Assembly: GCA_963662175.1 (NCBI GenBank)
Contig: OY759215.1
Coordinates: forward strand, 11,397,079-11,461,078
From: Aradus depressus
Taxonomy: Eukaryota; Arthropoda; Insecta; Hemiptera; Aradidae
Length of the DNA: 64,000 nucleotides
Direction: 5' to 3'
Each line of letters starts with the position of its first letter. Within the stretch, counting starts at the first letter, position 1. The notes below the pieces were generated by a model that did not search any database, was not told the origin of the DNA, and saw only the letters and a list, made by a program, of their open reading frames with translations. A program made the position numbers and the translations under genes. Of this stretch, positions 53,850 to 64,000 are shown piece after piece.

Positions 53850-53873
53850 CACACACACACACACACACACACA
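53850..53873 (+). repeat. (CA)n microsatellite
   Basis: An uninterrupted acacacac run of about 24 bp. Confidence 0.95.
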
Positions 53874-54079
53874 GTCCTTACACACGCACCTACCTACACA
53901 CATTTATCGTAGTGTCGCAAGGGTGGAGATTTACGTCTTGCTGGAGGGGGAAGCCTCCCTTACAGTAAGGGTTGAAACCCTTACCCAAAGTTTTCTTTCT
54001 CTGGGTGGGACAAAGTAAAACAAGTTATTTAGTTATGTTCACATATACATAAATAAATAGGAACTTGATTTATAGATTA

Positions 54080-54235
54080 TTGAACTATAGGTATAAGAAA
54101 CTATTGTAATCGTGCGAAAATCAGAGATCGAGGTTTCAACAGATTTTCACGTTTCAAGGTCTCCTGAATATGTTTTGACCGTTTATGTGTGGATACTTTA
54201 TATAAGGAAACTTGTGAGCGCTCGACCGCTAAAAT
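54080..54235 (+). repeat. Family B repeat, left-end fragment
   Basis: aatcgtgcgaaaatcagaga, tcgaggtttcaacagatt, tcacgtttcaaggtctcc and gaatatgttttgaccgt. Confidence 0.72.
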
Positions 54236-54514
54236 AGTCTAAGTTGTGTTGTGAAAATGGACAGTCTAGAGAGAGAGTTGTTTTTAGGATTAAGAAGTAG
54301 TGAACAAGTCAAGAGTGAGAGAAGACGTAGGAGTAAAAATTATAATATTGGAAGTACGTGAAAGAGAAAAGATACTTTTTATTTATATGTATACATCCCC
54401 AAAATATAACAGAATGATAAATAGTGGCCTCTATAAAACAGAAAAAAGACTGAAATAGTTTTAAGTAATTAGTTCGTAAGATTTCTTTTAGTAAAATAAT
54501 TTCATTTTTTTTAC

Positions 54515-54990
54515 TTCCCATCTTAGTTATTCTATTCATAATGTAGGTTCAGAAAAAATAAACCCAATATTTGTTCTCTAATTATATGCTATTTATTTTC
54601 CCTGTGAACCCAGTAAGATAACTTATACCTTTGGATTAGATACAACATTTTGGCAAATTTAGGAAAACAATATGGCATCTCTTAAGTATCTTTAGAAGAA
54701 ATCCAAATGAAAAATTTGTTAATTGAAATTTTTTTATAAAATTTTTTTCTTTCTTCAAAATTGCACGTCTTCAATTTTCGATATTTTTTTTTAGGGTCCT
54801 TCTCGGAAATTTAATATAATCAAAATTTAGTAGAAGATTAACTATAATTTCTACAGGAAATGTATTAATATTTATTAATTGTTTATATATCATTATTTTT
54901 GTTTTAATTTATTCTTAATTTTATTATTTAAATTAGTTTATACATTTATTTATTTAACCCCTTTTTTCAATTACCACAGTACATGAAAAA
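54515..54990 (+). repeat. Family C repeat, copy 1
   Basis: taataaacccaatatttgttc, gtaagataacttatacctttg, aacaatatggcatctctt, ataatttctacaggaaatg and AT-rich end sequence match 59915-60390 in the same orientation. Confidence 0.82.
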
Positions 54991-55416
54991 CTCAATCTCA
55001 ATGTTTTTTTATACTGAAAAAAAGTGAAAATAAAAAATATTCATCAGAGAAGAGCATCATTGATGAATGAAAATATGTCGAGAGTAAAGTGATAATGGGC
55101 GGGAGCTGAGAGATGAGGTTAGGTGAGGGAGGGAGGGGGGGGAGGTGAAATATTTTCATTGAGGCTAGGGAGAGCGTCAACATTCCATCGGGTCTCCGTC
55201 TAATGGCGGCAAGGGGATGTCTTCACCACCGCCATATTGGATTCCAATCCTACTAAAGGGAAATTATATTGATGATTTGTCAATTTGGGAACATTATAGG
55301 GCTTAGCTGGAGCCCCATTCTCATATTGCTATACATTATAGGGGCGGTGGCAAGGCAAACTTTAGTACAGCCCCGTTAAAATACAGATTTTCGCAATTTG
55401 AAAAAAAAACATGTTT

Positions 55417-55692
55417 TTTCTCTTTCGTTGCTCTGATGGACAGATGAGCCCGACTCAACTCTGGGAGTCCTAAATTTTGTCTATTCAGGCTTAGTTACCT
55501 AGGGTTCTACCCTTCTTAACGAGTACCTGACATCGTACAGGCTCAGGACCATCCCTTAAAGTCCCATCCGAAGGCGTATATAAGGGTTTTTCACCTCCAG
55601 ATACAAAAACCTAAGGGCCTCGGCCGGGTTTCGAACCCAAGAGCTTGAGTTCAGTACATTAGAATGCTTCCTTTGAGCTACTGGTGCCCTCA
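55417..55692 (-). mobile_element. tRNA-derived SINE, nearly complete
   Basis: ctctttcgttgctctgatgg, gcccgactcaactctgggag, catccgaaggcg, cggccgggtttcgaaccc and the head ending gagctactggtgccctc. The 3' end is missing. Confidence 0.83.
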
Positions 55693-56159
55693 ATTTTCAA
55701 ATTAGTGCCAATCAGAAAAACTTCAAATTGAAAGTTTCAGGAAATTTCAAAATTCACATTCTAATAATGAATAAAACTTGTATTTTAAAACTTCCTTAAT
55801 TTTGAATTACCTATGTAAAATGTTGCTATTAAAAAAAAAAAAAAATGTTATTAGTAATTTGTATTTTATACAAATAATGTTAAATAAATTACATTATTAT
55901 TCTCAACGCCTTTTTTAATATACTTTTTTTTTTTTTAGGAATGTTCACATAAATAATTTACAAAATGACTGAGAAGAAAATATAAAGCAAATTATGTTTT
56001 TGACTAAGACCAGCCTAATAAAAGCTATTAATATATTACAAATAAAATAAAATCTATTACTAAATATATTTTCGAAATTTGAGCTTGGATGACTGTCGTT
56101 GCTTGCACACGTTGCTGTTCAGTATATAATAAAGATATGTTAAAATATGTCCCTTATTT

Positions 56160-57690
56160 AGGTCACAGCAGAGGGGTGAAAATAGTGGCGCTAAGCTGTA
56201 GTTGATGGTAGGGATTGCTGCCACATGGGGGCGCCACAGTTCCTAAGATGTACAACTATTGCCTCCTAGATATCTAAATACCTGTCCTATAGCATCTGTT
56301 GCCCAATATTTTTTACACCACTTCTTCATTCTGTGTGTGTGTTTTTTTATGTGATTTAGATTTCAATAAAAATGAGTGAAACTATGGGTACTTCTTCAAC
56401 ATTTTAAGATTGGTTTTCCATTTTAATACTGAGTGAATAAATATTTGTATACAATGTAATTTCATACTTGTAACTTTCAATGAATTCATGAGAGAACCTT
56501 TCACGTTCTATTATATTTTTCACTTTGTATTATTGTTCATCACTAGAATTTATAAAAGTAGAAAAACGTTGCATGAGAGACCTGGTTATTACTTTGTTTT
56601 GCGAATAATACATAATTATTTTCAGAACAATTATTCTTTTGTTGATTTAAATTTTTTGAATAAAAAATCTTTAAATTATATTTGTACTTTTAGAATCATT
56701 ATTTTTTTCTGTCTTGTCCAATGGCTCGTTTCCCAGGGAAGGGACAATGTTTGTAAAATAAGAAACAAAAAAATTAAATTTCTTCAAAACACTAATGTAT
56801 GAGACGATAAAATACATTTGTTGTCCGGATTTGGAAAATGTTATTTTCATATAGATGAATAACGACGGCAAAGAGGTAAAATAAAAATGTGCAAGTGTTT
56901 TAGTTAAATATTTATTGTCACTTGACATTGAATTAATTTTTTTTTTTTTTTTTACTTTTATTTATAAAGATACAACTGTTTCTAGGGTGCAACAACCAGC
57001 ATCTATGATGGTAAGTAGTATGTGAGAGGAAGGCCACCCAGTGGTAGGTCCCCGGGACGAAAATGTATCTTAATTATTAGAACAAGAACTGAAAAAATAA
57101 AAAAATAAATACATTAACAAAAAAAAAATAAATAAATAAAATAAAAAGGAATTGAAAGACAATTTTGATGGATGGATAAGAGAGATGATAAAAGTAAAGG
57201 AGAATAATGTTTAAAAAAATATATATATAAAAAATATTAAGAATAAAACATGAAATAATGAATAAAACATGTATTATAAAACTTTTTTAATTTTGAATAA
57301 TATAAATTTTTTTATTAAAAGAGAAAAAAATTTGAATAGTAATTTATATTTTATAATAAATATATTTGGTCAATAAATTACTTTATTATTCTCAATGTAT
57401 TTTTTTAATATATCTTTTTCGCACTTCTGTCCAGAATTAATGCAAGTTAATTGTTAGAAAAAATTTATTATTTCTTAAAACACTTACAGAATAAAGAAAA
57501 GGTGTAACCGATAAAGTACCTACAACAAATGTGGCGCATCAGACATTGCAGGGCCGGTATAGATATATCTAGGAGGCATTACTTGTACAACTTGGTGGCT
57601 GTGGCGCCCCTATATGCCAACATTCCCCTACCATGAACTACTATCTTGTGCCACAATGCCTTCAGTTTCACCCCTCTCCTGTGATTTATG
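56160..57690. repeat. Widely spaced inverted repeat, about 150-bp arms
   Basis: The left arm 56160-56310 (gaggggtgaaaatag, gggggcgccacag, attgcctcctagatat) is matched in reverse complement at 57527-57690 (atatctaggaggcatt, ctgtggcgcccctat, tttcacccctctc). A direct repeat pair (about 55780-55930 and 57250-57420, AT-rich) lies nearby. The structure may be one large element with inverted ends or two insertions. Confidence 0.7.
56985..57210 (-). repeat. Dispersed repeat, reverse copy of 28830-29055
   Basis: aaccagcatctatgatgg, gagaggaaggccacccagtg, ggaattgaaagacaatttt and gatggatggataagagag. Confidence 0.7.
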
Positions 57691-57814
57691 AAGGGACAAC
57701 ATCTCTGAAAGAAATCATACTGTTATTAGTTAATTTTTTTTTGTTTTATCGAAAATGTGAACCAACATAAAAAGTGGTCAGTGAATCATGGATAATGTAC
57801 TTAACTTTTATTGG

Positions 57815-57945
57815 CCTCACCTATAATGCATTTTCGTAACATCCATGGCCCCTGTAGGGTGTTCTATCTACGAAATAAAACTCTCAACCGGACGGGATTC
57901 GAACCCACAACCCTGGTAACCGTTCAACCAAAGCCCTTTTTGACT
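57815..57945 (-). mobile_element. Second tRNA-derived SINE family, partial reverse copy
   Basis: ctacgaaataaaactctcaa, ccggacgggattcgaaccc and accaaagccct are the reverse complement of the head region at 45602-45720. Confidence 0.65.
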
Positions 57946-58043
57946 GTTTTGGCTGTACAGGGTGTCTCTCTCCAGGTTATTTTAAACCTCTTATAAAATT
58001 TCCTCATTTCATCAGCAGTTACAACAATTTTTTTGAGTGAATT

Positions 58044-58065
58044 CCCCCCCCCCCCCCCCCCCCCC
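58044..58065 (+). repeat. Poly-C tract (22 bp)
   Basis: Uninterrupted C run within a family A copy, at the position of its normally short C-rich segment. Confidence 0.95.
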
Positions 58066-58130
58066 TCACCCCCTCTCTGTAATATCACTCCCAACCTTGG
58101 AAATAACCTCTTTCCATTAGGAAATTGAAT

Positions 58131-59310
58131 GAGCCATTTCCTGGCTTATTTGCCGAATAGATATTTTCTCTAGGACATTTGAATCCAAAAAATAAATAAA
58201 TAAGCTGGTGACTTCTACTTTTATGTTTATCCTGTCATAAAATAAATGAAATGAACCAAATATAAGTAAACAATAAAATGCCTACGACCATAAAGTTCCC
58301 GTAGAGTCAAAACACAAATCCTGTTTGTCATAATTTTTATGATTCTCTTATGTTGAGACATTTAAATTTATGGCTGGGATTGGAGCCGGGAAATAGTTTC
58401 CATTATCTGATTTCTTTTTTTTCCTAAAATTCCTTTTGAGTCATCTGAATTTAAATACTTTTGGGTAATTACTGCGGCAAAAATTATAAATTGTTCTGTG
58501 TGGATAGTAGCTCTACTACATTTATGTTAAATTGTTTATTAATTGATTAATGCAATTTATTAATTCAAAATTGCGTGAATAACAAAAGTATGTATAACAA
58601 AGAGGATAGAATAGATCCTTGCGGCACGCCAGCAAAATGGATCGGAAGGAAGAGAGAGCAGAGAAGTTAATGATAATTCTGTAAAATATAGCGAAATTTA
58701 CAAGACAATATTCTCTCTTAACATTGAAGTGTGAATAAATTGCTATAATCCTCACATAATAGGCTTTCATTATACAAAAAAACACCTCCGAAATTTTTGA
58801 AATTCTTAAAGAATGGCCCATTCATAGCAGCCTTTTCTGAAGATTTATCAGTCACCATGTAAGTCCACAGACTTAAGACAGACAAATGGATACTTCTACG
58901 TCATACTTAAGGAGTCTTAAGGTAGGGGCTTTTAACTCGCTTTTTTTTCACGAATACTTTCCTCAATTATGCTAATTATTCATTATTCCCACTCTTAAGA
59001 AGCTTTCAGTTTGTTGTATTTGTCTCACTTCAACTAAAGTCCAACTTGATGTTTCCTTATACTAAATGTAAAATATAATATATAATTTTTTTTCCCAATC
59101 ACTCATCCGCTATCAAAATTTTGATTTTCATTTTTATATTATTGATTCAAAGGTATTGAAAAATATTGAAGAGTTTTTCTATATTTCACGTATTTCACTT
59201 TCATTATAAAATTAATAATTCAAAATATGTTCATTGTAGACATTTACCTTTTTTTCTTGTTTTACAGACAAATAATCACACACTTCTATAAACTTCTAAC
59301 TGTACGGCTG
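58131..59310. other. Intronic stretch, nothing recognised
   Basis: AT-rich. A short stretch at 58610-58640 (gatccttgcggcacgccagc) matches a phrase common in LINE coding ends on the plus strand, but no other support was found. Confidence 0.4.
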
Positions 59311-59390
59311 GGATGTTCCAATGATGATGACGTAGAAAACCGGTTCTGGTCGGAAATAAAACAGTGGCAACCTTCTTTCTTTCTATGAGT
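59311..59390 (+). repeat. One-armed relative of the 8.5-kb fold-back
   Basis: gctgggatgttccaatgatg, atgacgtagaaaaccggttc, tggtcggaaataaaacagtg; the ribozyme-like stem is shortened. Confidence 0.65.
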
Positions 59391-59499
59391 AATGTCAATC
59401 ACTACTCCCATTCATTTTTGTCTACTCAAAAAAATTTCAATTATGACCATTTCGGGAAGCAATTCGATCACCAATATCTATAATACATATGTCCCTTAG

Positions 59500-59910
59500 G
59501 TTAATTATTCCTTCTGTCAATCAGATTCTTCCTTTTACAAAACATATTTATTGAATCCCATTTATTTATTATGTGTTCTTTAGGTTAATTATTTCTTTTG
59601 TCAATCAGATTCTTCCTTTTAAAGGACACATTCATTGAGTCGAATTCTGTATTTAATCCACTAGGTCTTTATGTAAAGATTCTTCCTTTTAAAGGACACA
59701 TTCATTGAGTCGAATTCTGTATTTAATCCACTAGGTCTTTATGTAAAGATTCTTCCTTTTAAAGGACACATTCATTGAGTCGAATTCTGTATTTAATCCA
59801 CTAGGTCTTCATGTAAAGTGGACTCAATAAATATGTTCTGTAAAAGGAAGAATCTGATTGACAAAAGAAATAGTTAACCTAAAGAACACATAATAAATAA
59901 ATGGGACTTT
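59500..59910. repeat. Hairpin whose loop is a 71-bp tandem triplication
   Basis: The arms 59551-59645 and 59818-59909 are reverse complements (catttatttattatgtgttc; tttgtcaatcagattcttcc). Between them is a unit of about 71 bp (agattcttccttttaaagga, cacattcattgagtcgaatt, ctgtatttaatccactaggt) present three times with almost no change. Confidence 0.88.
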
Positions 59911-59914
59911 TTTT

Positions 59915-60390
59915 TATTACCAATCTTAGTTATTTAATTAATAATGTAGGTTTAGGTAAATAAACCCAATATTTGTTCTCTTATTTTATGCTATTCATTT
60001 TCTCTGTTAACTCAGTAAGATAATTTATACCTTTGGATTAGTTTTAACATTTTATGCAAATTTATAAAAACAATATGGCATCTCTTTAGTATCTTTATTA
60101 GAAATCTAAATCAAAAATTTGTTAATTTAAATTTTTTTAAATACGTGCACTTTCTTCAAAATTACATGTCTTGAAATTTCGATATTTTTTTAGGGCCCTT
60201 TTTGGAAACTACTGTAGAAATCAAAATTTAGTAGAAGACCTGCTATAATTTCTACAGGAAATTTGGTAATATTTATTATTTGTAAATTTTTATTATTTGT
60301 TTAATTATTATTAATTTTTATTATTTCAATTATTTTTATTTTTTATTTATTTATTTGATTCTAGATAATTTTCATATTATCACAGCATAT
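59915..60390 (+). repeat. Family C repeat, copy 2
   Basis: Same order as 54515-54990: ttagttatttaattaataatg, gtaagataatttatacctttg, aacaatatggcatctctt, actactgtagaaatcaaaat and ataatttctacaggaaat. Confidence 0.82.
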
Positions 60391-60397
60391 ATATCAA

Positions 60398-60445
60398 TAC
60401 AGGCCCTGAAGAAGGCACACTCACTGCCGTAAGCTTGCCAGAAAT
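60398..60445 (+). ncRNA. Degenerate hammerhead-like motif
   Basis: GGCC precedes CTGAAGA, then a 4-bp stem GGCA/TGCC, then GTAAGC where GAAA is expected. The core is damaged. It lies at the right edge of family C. Confidence 0.25.
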
Positions 60446-60944
60446 TCTACAAGTTTGTTTTATCGAACACAATCCTGATATCTCCACCTTCCTTGTATAT
60501 TGTATACTCGTATATAAGAAAAATCAAAATGGGATGGTGGAGAATTTAGTGAGGACAAGTTTTAGTGAGCACTCCAGTTTTAGTGGGCTGTATACTCGTA
60601 TTCTTGGTGGCTATCATTCAGTTTCAATAATTAAGTGGCTAGCCACGTGAGTGGGGTACCCTCTATGAAATGTTCAACTTTACATTACCACCGAATATCC
60701 GGCTCCATTTCAACCTTCTCTCTCTCTCTGACTTTATAAAATAAAGATACATTTTTAACAGTGGTGGATTTATGGAGGAGAGGGCTTAAGGGATGTTATC
60801 TCCACCCCATAACTGGAACATTATAATATGGATTTATATCAAAAGTAATGTGTGCCTTTGGAAGTGTAATCGTAAAGAGGAAGCACGAATGAGGGAGGCC
60901 ATCTTGTTACTTGCCCAGCTATACTATATTTTATACAAAGAATA

Positions 60945-61145
60945 GGGGAAGTTATGTAATCGGTCAAAAATGTTGAGATTTCAACAGAATTTCATGGGTT
61001 CTAACTTCCAGATTCTAAAAATAAAAACCAAAAAATGTTTGGGTCGGTCTGCTAACAGGATAACTCCCCGATAGTATAAATATATCCAACACAAAATTTT
61101 ATATGTGAATCCAAAACCTTCTAAAAATGCCAATGATCGAAATTC
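60945..61145 (+). repeat. Family A repeat fragment
   Basis: ggggaagttatgtaatcggt, gagatttcaacagaatttc, taactccccgatagtata and aaaattttatatgtgaatcc. Confidence 0.7.
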
Positions 61146-62045
61146 ATTTTATATTTTTGGGCCGCTACTTTTTTTCTTTTTGGTCCTATTCAAAATATCA
61201 GAGTATTTGGTAGTTTCAAATTTAATAAGGAACATTTTTCATAAGAACTAAGTTTCCGATAGGACTTATCGTTTCAGCATAAATCAAGCAAATACCTAAA
61301 AAAAAATTGTTTTTAAACTTCAGTAGAGTCCCGCTAATCCGAACTAGATGGGACCGGACCCCGTCCGGATCCCCGAAAGTCCGGATTAAACGGAATTTGC
61401 TGTAAAATGCACATCATTAATTTTTTTAAATATTTTTTTTCGCTAAATTAAAATATTTAGCGCGCCTTCTGCACCGCACCTTCTTCGGCACTTTTTCATC
61501 GTAGCCAACTGAGTAAGTCAAGAATTATTTTCGTACTTACCTCTCGCTAAATTAATTTTTTAGTTTACTAGATTTTAATTAGTTTTTTGAAATCCCGTCC
61601 GTATTAACAGGGAGTCCGGAAAATTGGTGTCCGGATAATCGGTGCCAGGATAATTGGCGTCCGGATAATCGGCGTCCGGATTAGCGGGACTCTACTGAAT
61701 ATTTTATGAAGGTTTTCGGCATGTATTGCGCCAACCCGACGACCTTTCAAATATCGTATTTCATATATTATGTGCTTTTTACTATTTTCTTTTTATTATT
61801 AATGTTTCAATTAAGTCGTAAATATAGGAGGTATCTTGCAAACTGTACTTAGGCCCCAAAGTGAAGTGGTCTTATTTTCATCTTAAGTTCATAACTAGAG
61901 CGGCGCTCACACATAGACTGACATCATTGCTAAAATCCACAAAACATATTCAAATGACCTTGAAACATGAAAATCTGTTGAAAACTCGATCTCGGATTTT
62001 CGTACGATTACAATACTTTCTTATACTATAAGGTAATAAAGAAGT
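61145..62045 (-). repeat. Family B repeat, minus strand, split by MITE
   Basis: aataaggaacatttttcata, gataggacttatcg, then after the MITE gaaggttttcggcatg, tcgtatttcatatatta and the end acatgaaaatctgttg, aaaactcgatctcgg, attttcgtacgattacaata. Confidence 0.72.
61319..61699. mobile_element. Pogo/Tigger-like MITE
   Basis: About 380 bp with perfect inverted ends of about 23 bp (TTCAGTAGAGTCCCGCTAAT continuing CCG, and its complement at 61677-61699). CAGTAGAGTCCCGCT-like ends are typical of the pogo group. Several gtccggat words lie just inside both ends. No transposase is present. The expected TA duplication is not clear. Confidence 0.72.
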
Positions 62046-62439
62046 AAAAATACTGATAGATAACTGGTTATTATATTTGAAAACTTTGCTGAGGAAAAAC
62101 ATTTTCAAACTTTCTCTTTCACAGCTCAATAACTTCTTTTCATTGGTTTAAGATAAGAAAGATGTAAATAAAATTTATAATTAATAAAAGTAATTGCCCT
62201 TTTGAAGCGTCTTTCCCTAATCTTTCTTTGGAAAAATGAACTTCCAAAATAAGATTCGGTCAAGAATCTATTAAAATTTATTTTTATAAATCCTTTAATG
62301 TATTCCGTGCCAAAAGAAGGGGGAGAAAAAAAAAAGAAGAGAAAAGTGATTGAGGTAAATATAAGATTTAGGTTGATTGGATGGGAGAATTATGGCTATT
62401 TTAATTTTAAAGTGTTTTTTACTTAGTTTTACAAAGTAT

Positions 62440-62515
62440 AGGGGAAGTTATGTAATCGGTCATGAATTCGATATTGAGTATTCCCTGGAATTTCATGTTT
62501 TGCGACCCCTTGGTC
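62440..62515 (+). repeat. Family A repeat, end fragment
   Basis: ggggaagttatgtaatcggt, catgaattcgatattgag and ggaatttcatgttttgcg. Confidence 0.65.
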
Positions 62516-62569
62516 CCGGGTCCCTTGATGGGGTAAAACCTAATATTTATTTTGACTCAATATAGAATT

Positions 62570-63060
62570 TGAATTCTCATACTAAATTTTGTGTCGATAA
62601 ATTCATTACATCGGCAGTTATTGTGATTCTGAGTTGACCTCTCAGATTCCCCCTTCCCCTTGACATATTTGGCTGAAAATCGATAGTTGTTGTCCTTACG
62701 GAGTTGAGGTCACACAGATATAATTTCGTGTCGATACATTCATTCTATTGGGAATTATTGTGTTCACAGATAAACGGAGAGTTAGACTTTTTTTTTTTCA
62801 TCATTCAAATCTAGAGGTCGAAAAACATGAAATTACGTTAAAAACTCCGCGTCGAATTGTTGACCGATTACATAACTTCCCCTATACCTACTTCCCCATA
62901 CCTTAAAGATCTGTCGAATCTACGTTATGTTTAATCATTATTTCTCATTACTTGTGTACTAATTTATTTTATTTCTCATGTAAAATTTTATGTATTTTTA
63001 TTATTTCTTCTATTTAAAAATGTTTTTATTATTATATTCAGAAAGAATATTTGTATTATT
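62570..63060 (-). repeat. Family A repeat, minus strand, inverted partner of 31660-32125
   Basis: ttgtccttacggagttgagg, ctattgggaattattgtg, ccgattacataacttccc, ccttaaagatctgtcgaatc and cattacttgtgtactaat mirror 31660-32125 closely. Confidence 0.82.
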
Positions 63061-64000
63061 ATAAAAAAATTAAAAAAACATATTTGGGTGATTCCAGTTC
63101 AAATGTACGACGAATTAAGGGTCACCATCTTGGATTTAATTCAAATTTGGCAAGTAGTTTTCTTGTCTGAAAATATGAAGTTTCTGAAAATTTGGAGCCA
63201 TTATCTAAACAATTGCGCCATACTGAGCAATTCTTCTGAATTTTTCAATTTTTCATATTGAAAAATAGAAAATTCATTTCTGCAATACAAAATGTGATTT
63301 TTAATGAAAAAAAATGTTCAAAACATATAATTGATCGGAAATTTTCCATAGAATCCAATGCCGTTGGTTATTTTGCACTAGCTCGATGCGCAAGAGCAGA
63401 AAATAACAGCAAAACACTGTTTTTTCTTTAAAAATTCATATCTGAAAAGTAGGTGCTTCGAATTGGCTGAAAATTTCAGAAAAGTTAGGTGGTAATATCT
63501 ACTTTGAGATGTCATTACACGCAAGTTTTAAATTGACCCCTTTCCCACGGTATTTCAACGAAATTCATATATTTTCATAATTTACTGGAGCTTTCTCCCA
63601 TTTAGCATACATGCGTCGCTATATAACTTATATTCGGTGTCATATTCGAGTTTACCAAAAAATTTCCTATCAAATATGTATATTTGAATTGTTATTTCGC
63701 TCATTTTTTACAAAATACTAGAAGTTTAAACGAAACAAAAAAAATGATTTTTTTTTTAAATGTAAGTTTTTTAACTGAAAGAATGTTTTAGGCGTAAAAT
63801 GATGATTATGATAATTATTTCAATTCACGTTTGAAATAATTTTCATCATATTCAGTTGCAAAACTTACTTATTTCAAATACAAAACAATATGATGAAAAT
63901 TATGATGATTGTGAATATGAAATTTAATGTCGATACATTCATTATACGAGTATTAATGGTTTCATATACAATTGATTGATTGGAGGGATGGATTGTGAAC
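63061..64000. other. Intronic stretch, small hairpin only
   Basis: AT-rich. A short inverted repeat (gataattatttcaa and ttgaaataattttcatc around 63810-63855) and a further aattttcatcatattcag/gatgaaaattatgatg set are visible. A family A-like phrase (gtcgatacattcattatac) appears at 63930. Confidence 0.5.

Larger units (their letters stand above)
57770..58130 (-). repeat. Family A repeat, minus strand, with SINE and poly-C inside
   Basis: aaaagtggtcagtgaatcat and ggataatgtacttaac mark the end. After the second-family SINE (57815-57945) the sequence resumes with tttcatcagcagttacaac and a C run, where other copies have a C-rich segment. Confidence 0.55.

Noticed and set aside
53940..54000. Rho-independent-style terminator hairpin (gtaagggttgaaacccttac)
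   Set aside because: Bacterial-type terminators have no meaning in this intron context; a chance small hairpin.
1..64000. CRISPR array, prokaryotic operons or phage genes
   Set aside because: Repeat units are too long and have no unique spacers; coding density, splice sites, SINEs and LINEs show an animal genome.

Overview
This window is AT-rich, intron-dominated animal DNA, most probably from an insect. The strongest lineage marker is a single exon at 38686-38813 (+). It encodes 43 residues of the second immunoglobulin domain of a Dpr-family (defective proboscis extension response) neuronal cell-surface protein, with a good acceptor and donor and intron phases 1 and 0. No other host exon could be supported, so the window reads as two very large introns, at least 38 kb upstream and 25 kb downstream, packed with mobile elements. 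The repeat styles suggest a large repeat-rich insect genome, perhaps hemipteran, but the order is a guess.

Layout. 1-430 is an 80-bp tandem array cut by the window edge. 945-1195 is a jockey-like reverse transcriptase relic. 1.9-9.2 kb is a nest of dispersed repeats: family A (my label, a several-hundred-bp element), a tRNA-derived SINE, a terminal-inverted-repeat element carrying a hammerhead ribozyme, and a 200-bp fold-back with ribozyme-like cores. 9.7-14.4 kb holds LINE remnants, including a clean R1-like insertion with a 14-bp target duplication, and a second copy of the ribozyme element. 18.5-24.1 kb holds two LINE relics and a 14-unit, about 102-bp tandem array expanded from inside a family A copy. 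24.5-30.7 kb holds a textbook full-length SINE, a PIF/Harbinger-derived deletion element and a tandem duplication. 35879-38436 is a complete LTR element with identical 131-bp LTRs, 5-bp target duplication, a tRNA-Ser primer site and one 711-codon frame joining Gag to integrase with no reverse transcriptase. It lies 249 bp upstream of the dpr exon. 42.0-44.5 kb holds a Helitron-like element and a 96-bp minisatellite. 45-64 kb continues with more SINEs, families A, B, C and E, an RTE-like LINE 3' end, a pogo-like MITE and several hairpins.

The elements depend on one another in ways that can be read. The Gag-integrase element needs reverse transcriptase from a relative. The SINE needs a LINE machinery. 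The ribozyme element resembles Penelope-like elements or animal retrozymes. Nesting gives relative ages: family A is older than the ribozyme element, which is older than its R1-like insertion. Family B is older than the pogo-like MITE. The Helitron-like element is older than its SINE.

The best candidates for something new are the hammerhead ribozyme at 6148-6201 with related cores in other repeat families, the reverse-transcriptase-less Gag-integrase element with an altered catalytic triad, and family A with its satellite-like expansion. All calls come from reading the sequence, without database or folding software.
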